From Azohydromonas aeria (GTDB lineage Bacteria > Pseudomonadota > Gammaproteobacteria > Burkholderiales > Burkholderiaceae_C), in the NCBI RefSeq assembly GCF_009760915.1, contig NZ_VIDQ01000074.1, forward strand, positions 1 to 37,104: a stretch of DNA of 37,104 bases, in the 5' to 3' direction. The stretch's first letter is position 1. Every line of letters starts with the position of its first letter. The position numbers and the translations under genes are program-made. This document shows, piece by piece, positions 29,949 to 37,104 of the stretch. The notes below the pieces were generated by a model. It made no database searches and had not been told where the DNA came from. It saw only the letters and a program-made list of their open reading frames with translations.

Positions 29949-32900
29949 ATGGCGCAAGGCATGGCAAAGGGCAGGCGCGGCCTGACGGCGGCGATCGTGG
30001 CGCTGCTGGCGGTGGCGGCCCTCGTGGCCGCCTGGTGGTGGCAGCAGGGCCGGCCCCCGGCCGAAGCGCCCACGGCGCTGTCCGACCCCGATGCGCCCTT
30101 CTCCGCCCTGGACTGCAAGCCGCGCCTGCTCGACGACCGCCCGGCCCTGGCGGTCGTGTTCTCCCAGCCGGTGGACCGGCGCCAGAACTTCAACGACGCG
30201 CTGCGCGTGGTGGACCTGGGCCCGGCCGCCGCCGACGGCGAGGCGCGGGAGCGCGGCGCCGAGCAGCCGACGGCCTCCGCCCCGGGCGCGCCGCCCGCCG
30301 GTTCGGCGCCCAACGAAAAGCTGCTGCAGGGCGCCTGGGTGGTGGGCGACAACCCGCGGCTGGTTTATTTCCCCTTCATCCAGCCGCAGCGGCGCTTTCG
30401 CATCGAGGTCGGGGCGGAACTTAGATCGCAGGACGGGCGCCGGCTCACGGCCGGGCATTCGTGCGAGGTCGCCAGCGAGGCCATGCCGCCCTCCTTCTAC
30501 TTCGCCAGCCGCGGCGTGGTGCTGCCCGCGGGCCAGAACGGCGGGCTGCCGGTGGTCACCGTCAACGTGCCGGAGGTGGACGTGCAGTTCCTGCGCGTGG
30601 AGCCGGCGCAGCTGCCGCGCTTCCTGGAGCGCGTGGCCGGCGTGCGCCAGGGCGGGCGCGGCGAAGCCGGGGAGGACTCGTCTTCCGGCGAGGACGAGGA
30701 CTGCCGCCATTGCTACGACGGCAACAGCCGCCGCCTGCAGGGCCTCGTCGGCGGCTGGGAGCTGGACCAGCTGCGCCAGAGCGCGAAGAGCGTGCACCTG
30801 GGCCGCTACGCCACCGACGACCAGCCGAACCGCCGTCACGTCAGCTTCCTGCCCGTGGAAGGCATCAAGGAGCTGCAGGAGCCCGGCGTCTACATCGCCG
30901 TGATGGGCCAGCCCGGGCGCTTCTCCAGCGAGTACCAGGTGACGTACTTCTACGTCAGCGACATCGGACTGCAGGCGCGGCGCTACGCGCGCGGGCTCGA
31001 CGCCTTTGCCAGCTCGCTGAAGTCCGGCGAGGCGCTGCGCGGCGTGCATTTCGAGCTGCTCGACGAGAACGGCCGCGCCATCGCGCGCACCGACGGCGAC
31101 GCAGACGGGCACGGCCACTTCGACGACGCGCCGGAATCCGCCGCGCTGCTGGTGGCGCGCCGCGGCGAAGGGGACAAGGGCGCGATGAGCGTGCTGGCGC
31201 TGCGCGCGCCGGGGCTGGACCTGTCGGAGTTCGACGTCGGCGGGCACCTGTCGCGCAACGTGAAGCTCTTCGTCTATGCCGGGCGCGACCTGTACCGGCC
31301 GGGCGAGCGCTTCGACGTGTCGGTGCTCATGCGCGACGCCGACGGCAAGGCACTCCCGCCGCAACCGCTCAGCGCCACGCTCAAGCGCCCGGACGGCCGC
31401 AGCGTCAGCACCAGCGTCTGGAAACCGAATGAGAAATTCCCGGGCTACCTGCGCCAGGCCGTGGCGCTGCCGCCGGACGCGCCCACCGGCTCCTGGCTGC
31501 TGGAGCTGCGCGCCGACCCAGGGGCGAAACGCGCGGACGCGGCCTGGAAATTCCAGGTTGAGGAGTTCCTGCCCGAGAGGATGAAGCTGGAATTGACGAC
31601 GAAGCGCCCGGTGCTGCTGCCGGGCGACGCCTTCGACGTGGCCGTGCGCGGCGACTACCTCTTCGGCGCGCCCGCGGCCGGCAACCGCCTGCTGGTGTCG
31701 GCCGCCACCTCGCGCCAGCGCTTCGCATTGCCGCAGCAGTGGCCGGGCTTCGTCTTTGGCGACTTCGCCGACGACGACCGCAGCAAGCGCGAGGAAGTCG
31801 GCGAGCAGGAGCTCGACGCGCAGGGCCGCGCCGCGGTGACGCTGCCGCTGCCGGAGCTGCGCCCGGGCTCGCCGATGCTCGTGCGCGGCAGCTTCAGCTT
31901 GCTGGAGTCGGGCGGGCGCCCGGTGGTGCGGTCGATCGAGCGGGTGCTCTGGCCGGCTCCGAAACTCCTGGCGCTGCGGCCCCTGTTCGACCGCGACGTG
32001 GCGCCGGACAACGCCACGGCCGGCTTCGAGCTGATCCGCGTGGACAGCGCCGGAAAACCGCAGCCGCTCAAGAAGGCCGCGCTGCGCCTGGTGCGCGAGG
32101 ACCGCCAGTACTACTGGCGCCATGACGACCAGCGCGGCTGGCACTCGGGCTTCACCGAGACGGACGAGCTGGTCGAGTCGGGCCAGGTCGCGCTGCAGGG
32201 CGAGCGCACGCGGCTGGACCTGCCGGTGCGCTGGGGCCGCTACCGGCTGGAGGTGGACGACCCGGAAACGGGGCTGTCGCTGCGCTACCGCTTCCACGCC
32301 GGCTGGGGCGCGCAGGAGGCGCAGGACATGGGCAACCGGCCGGACCGCGTGCAGCTCAAGCTCGCGCAGGCGCCGCTCAAGGGCGGCGAGAAGGCGCGGC
32401 TGACCATCACCCCGCCGCACGATGGCACGGCGATCGTCACGGTCGAGGGTGACCGGCTGCTGTGGAGCCGGCGCGTGGACGTGCGCGCCGCCGGCACGCA
32501 GGTGGAGATTCCGATCGACCCCGCCTGGGCGCGGCACGACCTGTACGTGGGCGTGAGCGCGCTGCGCCCGGGCAGCCGGGGCGAGCGCGTCACGCCGGCG
32601 CGCGCCGTGGGGCTGATCCACCTGCCGCTGGCGCGCACCGAGCGCCAGCTCCAGGTGGCGCTGCGGGCACCGGCCAAGGTGCTGCCGGAAAAGCGCGCCA
32701 CGGTGCGCGTGAAGGCGGAAGGGCTCAACGGCCAGCCGGCGCTGGCCACGCTCTACGCGGTGGACGCGGGCATCCTCAACATCACCCGCTACGCCACGCC
32801 GGACCCGGCGGACTTCTTCTTCGGCAAGCACCGCTACGCGGCCGAGCAGATCGACCTCTACGGCAAGCTCATCGAGAAGATGCAGGGCACCAATGCCAGG

Positions 32901-35162
32901 CTGCGCTGGGGCGGCGATGCCGGCCTGCGTGACAGCAAGAGCCTGCCCAGGAAGGTAAAGCTGGTGGAGCTGTTCAGCGGGCCGGTGGCGCTCGATGCGA
33001 AGGGCGAGGCCGACATCGCGCTGGACGTGCCCGACTTCAACGGCACGCTGCGGCTGATGGCGGTGGTGGCCACCGCCGACCGCTTCGGCAAGGCGGACGC
33101 GGAGATGGTGTCCGCCGCACCCATCGTCGCGGAGCTGGCCACGCCGCGCTTCATCTCGCCCGGCGACAGCGCCTTCGTCGCGCTGGACGTGACCAACCTG
33201 AGCGGCGCGCCGCAGTCGGTGACGGTGCGGCTCGACGGTGCCGAGCCGGTGCGCGTGGGAGGCGGCGAGCAGGTGGTGTCGCTCAAGCACCAGCAGCGCG
33301 CCACGCTGCGCTTCCCGGTGGAGGCGACCGACGCTTACGGGCTGGGTCGGCTGCGGCTGCAGTTGGCCAGCGCCGGCGGCATCCGCATCGCGCGCGAGTC
33401 GGTGCTGCAGGTGCAGCCGGCCGCGCCGATGGAGCGCGAGGCGCGCCGCGTGCGGCTGGAGCCGGGCACCACGCTCAAGCTGGAGGCCAACGCCCTGGAG
33501 CGCTTCCACACGGGCTCGGCGGCTTTGTCCATCGCCGTGTCGGATAAACCGCCGCTGAACGTGCGCGCGCTGGTGCAGGGGCTGCTGGACTATCCCTACG
33601 GCTGCCTGGAGCAGACCGCGAGCGCCGCCTATCCGCACCTGTTCGTGGACGAGAAGCTGGCGCAGTCGCTGGGGCTCCAGGCCCGCAGCCGCGAGGAGCG
33701 CGAGCGCATCGTCGAGGGCGCCCTGGGCCGGATGTCGGGCATGCAGAAGGCCAACGGCGGCTTCACGCTCTGGGGCGACGGCGGCTACGAGACCTGGCTG
33801 TCGGCCTACGTCATGGGCTTCATGCAGGACGCGCGCGCCGAAGGCTTCACGGTGCCGGAACCCTTCTACCGCAAGGCCCAGGGCTGGCTGCTGCAGGAGC
33901 TTCAACAAGCACCGAACCGCTTCCCGCAGCTGCCCGCGAGCGTGCAGGCGGCCCTCGGCGCCAGCGGGGTGAAGCCGGCCGCCTCGGCCGCCAGCGGCGC
34001 GGGCGCCGGCGCATGGAGCGAGCGCGACCGCAACCTGCTGCGCGACAGCCACCAGCGCTTCGCCGAGCTGGCGCATGCCGGGTACGTCCTGGCGCGCGAC
34101 CAGAAGGCGCCGCTGGCGATGCTGCGCTGGCTGCACGACCAGCAGCGCGCCAAGGCGCGCTCGCCGCTGCCGTTGGTGCACCTGGCGGCGGCCCTGAAGC
34201 TGATGGGCGACGAGGCGAGGTCGCAAGCCGCGCTGGACGAGGCGATGCGCCGCCCCTACGGCCTGCCCGGCGTCGGCGCCGCCTGGGGCGACGACTGGCT
34301 GGGCGACTACGGCACGCCGGTGCGCGACACGGCCATGGCCTACGCGCTGCTGGCGCGCCACGAGCTGCGGCACCCGCGGCGCGAGAACCTGCTCTTCGAC
34401 GCGGCCGGCCAGCTGGGCGGGCGCGGCTACCTCTCGACGCAGGAGCGGCTGTCGCTGCTGCTGGCCGCGCGCGCGGCCGGCCTGGGGGCTGCCGGCGGCG
34501 AAGGCTGGAAGGCGCAGCTGGCCGTGGGCGACGCGGCGCAGGCACTGTCCGCGCGCGGCACCGAGCAGCGCAGCCTGGACGCGGCGGCGCTCGCGCGCGG
34601 CGTGGCGCTGACCAACACCCATGACAAGCCGCTGTTCGTCGAGGTGGACAGCGGCGGCTACCCGCTGAAGGCTCCGGCCCCGCGCGGCGACGTGATCGAG
34701 CTGCGGCGCGACTGGTTCGACGCCAAGGGGCAGCCGCTGGCCGCGGGCCGGGCGCTGAGCGTGGGCGAGATGGTGATCGTGCGCGTGCAGGCGCGCGCCG
34801 ACCGGCGCATCGAGGACGCGCTGATCGTGGACCGCGTGCCCGCGGGCATGGAGGTGGAGAACCTGAACCTGTCGCAGGGCCCGAAGGCCGAGGAGTTCCG
34901 CATCGGCAACGTCAGCGTGGCCGAGGCCATGGCCGACGCGCGCATCAAGCACCGGGAGTACCGCGACGACCGCTACGTGGCCGCGGCGCGGCTGGACCGC
35001 GAGTGGCTGCCGGTGTTCTACATGCTGCGCGTGGTCAGCCCCGGGCGCTTCGTGGTGCCCGCGCCCTTCGCCGAGGACATGTACCGGCCGGAGCTGCGCG
35101 GCGTGGGCAGCGGCGGCGCGATGGTGACCGTCAACGACCCGCGGGGCGCGGCGGCGCAGTGA
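29949..35162 (+). CDS. Bacterial alpha-2-macroglobulin (YfhM type), thioester form
   Basis: A 1737-residue periplasmic protease trap. Residues about 11-31 are a hydrophobic anchor with no lipobox Cys, unlike the lipoprotein in E. coli. Macroglobulin-like beta domains fill the N-terminal two thirds, including the MG-typical LYRPGERFDVSVLMRD near residue 445. The bait-like region is followed by the thioester motif CLEQ with Cys1219 and Gln1222 in YPYGCLEQTAS. The C-terminal alpha-helical toroid and receptor-like domain end near RGVGSGGAMVTVNDPRG. GGGGGAG precedes the ATG. It starts the operon with pbpC, 25 bp downstream, the standard pair in which the trap protects the cell while PBP1C repairs peptidoglycan. 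Confidence 0.93.
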   Translation: MAQGMAKGRRGLTAAIVALLAVAALVAAWWWQQGRPPAEAPTALSDPDAPFSALDCKPRLLDDRPALAVVFSQPVDRRQNFNDALRVVDLGPAAADGEARERGAEQPTASAPGAPPAGSAPNEKLLQGAWVVGDNPRLVYFPFIQPQRRFRIEVGAELRSQDGRRLTAGHSCEVASEAMPPSFYFASRGVVLPAGQNGGLPVVTVNVPEVDVQFLRVEPAQLPRFLERVAGVRQGGRGEAGEDSSSGEDEDCRHCYDGNSRRLQGLVGGWELDQLRQSAKSVHLGRYATDDQPNRRHVSFLPVEGIKELQEPGVYIAVMGQPGRFSSEYQVTYFYVSDIGLQARRYARGLDAFASSLKSGEALRGVHFELLDENGRAIARTDGDADGHGHFDDAPESAALLVARRGEGDKGAMSVLALRAPGLDLSEFDVGGHLSRNVKLFVYAGRDLYRPGERFDVSVLMRDADGKALPPQPLSATLKRPDGRSVSTSVWKPNEKFPGYLRQAVALPPDAPTGSWLLELRADPGAKRADAAWKFQVEEFLPERMKLELTTKRPVLLPGDAFDVAVRGDYLFGAPAAGNRLLVSAATSRQRFALPQQWPGFVFGDFADDDRSKREEVGEQELDAQGRAAVTLPLPELRPGSPMLVRGSFSLLESGGRPVVRSIERVLWPAPKLLALRPLFDRDVAPDNATAGFELIRVDSAGKPQPLKKAALRLVREDRQYYWRHDDQRGWHSGFTETDELVESGQVALQGERTRLDLPVRWGRYRLEVDDPETGLSLRYRFHAGWGAQEAQDMGNRPDRVQLKLAQAPLKGGEKARLTITPPHDGTAIVTVEGDRLLWSRRVDVRAAGTQVEIPIDPAWARHDLYVGVSALRPGSRGERVTPARAVGLIHLPLARTERQLQVALRAPAKVLPEKRATVRVKAEGLNGQPALATLYAVDAGILNITRYATPDPADFFFGKHRYAAEQIDLYGKLIEKMQGTNARLRWGGDAGLRDSKSLPRKVKLVELFSGPVALDAKGEADIALDVPDFNGTLRLMAVVATADRFGKADAEMVSAAPIVAELATPRFISPGDSAFVALDVTNLSGAPQSVTVRLDGAEPVRVGGGEQVVSLKHQQRATLRFPVEATDAYGLGRLRLQLASAGGIRIARESVLQVQPAAPMEREARRVRLEPGTTLKLEANALERFHTGSAALSIAVSDKPPLNVRALVQGLLDYPYGCLEQTASAAYPHLFVDEKLAQSLGLQARSREERERIVEGALGRMSGMQKANGGFTLWGDGGYETWLSAYVMGFMQDARAEGFTVPEPFYRKAQGWLLQELQQAPNRFPQLPASVQAALGASGVKPAASAASGAGAGAWSERDRNLLRDSHQRFAELAHAGYVLARDQKAPLAMLRWLHDQQRAKARSPLPLVHLAAALKLMGDEARSQAALDEAMRRPYGLPGVGAAWGDDWLGDYGTPVRDTAMAYALLARHELRHPRRENLLFDAAGQLGGRGYLSTQERLSLLLAARAAGLGAAGGEGWKAQLAVGDAAQALSARGTEQRSLDAAALARGVALTNTHDKPLFVEVDSGGYPLKAPAPRGDVIELRRDWFDAKGQPLAAGRALSVGEMVIVRVQARADRRIEDALIVDRVPAGMEVENLNLSQGPKAEEFRIGNVSVAEAMADARIKHREYRDDRYVAAARLDREWLPVFYMLRVVSPGRFVVPAPFAEDMYRPELRGVGSGGAMVTVNDPRGAAAQ

Positions 35163-35187
35163 AGGCCTGGCGCGCAAAGGCGAGCAC

Positions 35188-37104
35188 GTGAGCCGGCGCC
35201 GCCGCATCGAGCTGGCCCTGGCCGCCGTGCTGGCCGGGCTGCTGGCCCTGGACATGACCTTCCCCCCGCCCATCCCGCGCGACGCGCCCGGCGCCGTCGT
35301 CGTCGCGCGCGACGGCACGCCGCTGCGCACCTGGCCCGATGGCGACGGCGTCTGGCGCCAGCCGGTCACGCCCGACGAGGTCTCGCCGCTGTACCTGCAG
35401 GCCCTGCTCGGCTTCGAGGACCGCTGGTTCCACTGGCACCCCGGCGTGAACCCGTTCGCGCTGGCGCGCGCGGCCGGGCAGTGGCTGCGCCACGGGCGCA
35501 TCGTCTCCGGCGGCTCGACGCTGACCATGCAGGTGGCGCGGCTCATCGAGCCGCCGTCCGCGCGCGGCAGCCGCAGCCTGCGCGCCAAGCTGCGCCAGGT
35601 CGCGCGCGCGCTGCAGCTGGAGCTGCGGCTGTCCAAGCGCGAGATCCTCACGCTCTACCTGAACCGCGCGCCCATGGGCGGCATCGTCGAGGGCGTGGAG
35701 ATGGCCAGCCGCGGCTACCTCGGCCGCCCGGCCCTGCACCTGAGCGCGGCGGAGGCCGCGCTGCTGGCCGCGCTGCCGCAGGCGCCCTCGCGGCTGCGCC
35801 CGGACCGCGCCCCCGAGGCCGCGCAGGCCGCGCGCGACAAGGTGCTGCGGCGGCTGCAGGACAACGGCACCTGGGATGCGCGCACCGTGGCCGACGCCCG
35901 GCTGGAGCGGGTGGCGGTGCAGCCGCTGCGCGCGCAGTGGCTGGCGCCGCTGGCGGCCGAGCGCGTGCGCGCCCAGGCGCGCGCCGAAGGCCGGCGCGCC
36001 ACGGCCGGCGGCACCGGCGGCGCCGCGCCCGTGCTTCGCACCACCCTCTCGCCGGAGCTGCAGGCCGGCGTGGAGCGGCTGCTGCTGGACCGCGTCGATG
36101 CCCTGCCGCCGCGGGTGTCGATGGCGGTGCTGGTCATGGACAACGACACGCTGGAGCTGCTGGCCTACGCCGGCTCGGCCGACTTCGGCGACACGCGGCG
36201 CGCCGCGCACGTGGACATGGCGCGCGGCGTGCGCTCGCCGGGCTCCACGCTGAAACCCTTTGTCTATGCGCTGGCGCTCGACGACGGGCTGATCCACTCG
36301 GAAAGCCTGCTGGTGGACGCGCCGCAGAGCTTCGGCGGCTACGCGCCGGGCAACTTCCAGGCGTCCTTCAGCGGCCCGGTGAGCGCGGCCGAGGCGCTGC
36401 AGAAGTCGCTCAACGTGCCGGCCGTGGACCTGCTGGAGCGCATCGGGCCGCAGCGCTTCGCCGCCACGCTGCGCGCCGGGGGCCTGCGGCTGCGCATGGC
36501 GCCGGGCGCGGCGCCCAACCTCAGCCTGATCCTGGGCGGCGCCGGTACCACGCTGGAAGAGCTGACGGGCGCCTACCGGGCGCTGGCGCGTGGCGGGCTG
36601 TCCGGCACGCCGCGGCTGACGCCGGACGCGCCGCGCGTGGAAGCGCGGCTGATGAGCGCGGGTGCCGCCTTCATCGTGCGCGACATCCTCGAAGGCGGCG
36701 GCCATCCGGACCGCCCCTTCACGGAAGGCACGCGCCGCCTGGCCTGGAAGACGGGCACCAGCTTCGGCTTCCGCGACGCCTGGGCGGTGGGCGTGACCGA
36801 GCGGCACACGGTGGGCGTGTGGGTGGGCCGGCCGGACGGCACGCCCAATCCCGGCTTCTTCGGCGCCAACACCGCCGCGCCGCTGCTCAGGGACATCGCG
36901 GCGCTGCTGCCCGAAGCCGACGCGCCGGCCGCCGGTGTGCCGCGCCTGCCGCCGCCGGGCGTGGCGCCGCTGCGCAGCTGCTGGCCGCTGGGGCTGAGCG
37001 CGCAGGCCACCGCGCCGGCGCACTGCCTGGTGCAGCGCACCGGCTGGATGCTCGACGGCGCGGCGCCGCCCACGCTGCCGGAGCGCGAGCGCAGCGGCGG
37101 GCTG
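35188..37104 (+). CDS. pbpC: Penicillin-binding protein 1C, 3' end cut by window
   Basis: The frame starts with GTG at 35188 (AAGGCGAG upstream) and runs open for 639 codons to the edge. A membrane anchor covers about residues 6-24. The glycosyltransferase domain (GT51) has GFEDRWFHWHPGVN, with the catalytic Glu77, and VSGGSTLTMQVARL. The transpeptidase domain has the full set: STLK with Ser353/Lys356, SLN at 407-409, and KTGT at 521-524. The C-terminal family domain has just begun (SCWPLGLSAQATAPAHC), so perhaps 100-150 residues are missing. It would polymerise and crosslink peptidoglycan. Coupled with the alpha-2-macroglobulin gene upstream. Confidence 0.93.
   Translation, partial: MSRRRRIELALAAVLAGLLALDMTFPPPIPRDAPGAVVVARDGTPLRTWPDGDGVWRQPVTPDEVSPLYLQALLGFEDRWFHWHPGVNPFALARAAGQWLRHGRIVSGGSTLTMQVARLIEPPSARGSRSLRAKLRQVARALQLELRLSKREILTLYLNRAPMGGIVEGVEMASRGYLGRPALHLSAAEAALLAALPQAPSRLRPDRAPEAAQAARDKVLRRLQDNGTWDARTVADARLERVAVQPLRAQWLAPLAAERVRAQARAEGRRATAGGTGGAAPVLRTTLSPELQAGVERLLLDRVDALPPRVSMAVLVMDNDTLELLAYAGSADFGDTRRAAHVDMARGVRSPGSTLKPFVYALALDDGLIHSESLLVDAPQSFGGYAPGNFQASFSGPVSAAEALQKSLNVPAVDLLERIGPQRFAATLRAGGLRLRMAPGAAPNLSLILGGAGTTLEELTGAYRALARGGLSGTPRLTPDAPRVEARLMSAGAAFIVRDILEGGGHPDRPFTEGTRRLAWKTGTSFGFRDAWAVGVTERHTVGVWVGRPDGTPNPGFFGANTAAPLLRDIAALLPEADAPAAGVPRLPPPGVAPLRSCWPLGLSAQATAPAHCLVQRTGWMLDGAAPPTLPERERSGGL

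Noticed and set aside
29748..35651. Minus-strand open frame of 1967 codons
   Set aside because: It mirrors the alpha-2-macroglobulin gene, which has clear domains on the plus strand. The antisense product shows only composition bias.

Overview
The window is very GC-rich and densely coded. It looks like the chromosome of a betaproteobacterium of the order Burkholderiales, probably Comamonadaceae or a close relative. The evidence is the lone TctC/Bug-type binding protein, the oxidative hexuronate route with paired FadR-type regulators, the alpha-2-macroglobulin/PBP1C pair, and REP-like repeats of the GTCATTCCCGC type. No rRNA, tRNA, CRISPR array, insertion sequence or phage gene was seen.

Bases 1-13,500 form a pectin, hexuronate and aldarate utilisation locus. 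A surface pectate lyase (family 10 type, lipoprotein) would cut polygalacturonate outside the cell. A three-gene TRAP transporter (dctPQM) probably imports the uronates. Uronate dehydrogenase (udh) oxidises them to aldarolactones, a beta-propeller lactonase (uxuL-like) opens the ring, and GarD dehydrates galactarate. The first 17 codons of a glucarate dehydratase (gudD) lie at the left edge behind a TctC protein that probably binds aldarates. Two FadR-type GntR regulators sit in the middle, convergent with each other. An 11-bp palindrome-like word close to TTGTCANGCAA recurs at the promoters of tctC-gudD, pelA and udh-dctPQM-uxuL-garD, around the first regulator gene, and twice at a promoter-like site between the regulators. 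This repeated operator is the main systems-level signal. The later steps (keto-deoxy-glucarate dehydratase, ketoglutarate semialdehyde dehydrogenase) are not in the window and may lie left of gudD.

Bases 13,500-24,800 are mixed. In order they hold a nested inverted repeat, a small MazG-type pyrophosphohydrolase, a large membrane PAS-GGDEF-EAL protein, and an Lrp/AsnC regulator divergent from a fused indolepyruvate oxidoreductase. An octamer tandem repeat, a VapBC-type toxin-antitoxin pair, a zinc-free medium-chain dehydrogenase and two tandem BLUF blue-light sensor genes follow.

Bases 24,800-37,104 hold a cupin gene behind a DAHP synthase gene (aroG), an FAD-linked D-2-hydroxyacid oxidase, and a secreted HEMTH-motif protein with a textbook terminator. 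A REP-like hairpin, a 3-methyladenine DNA glycosylase, and the alpha-2-macroglobulin/penicillin-binding protein 1C pair complete it; the last gene runs off the right edge.
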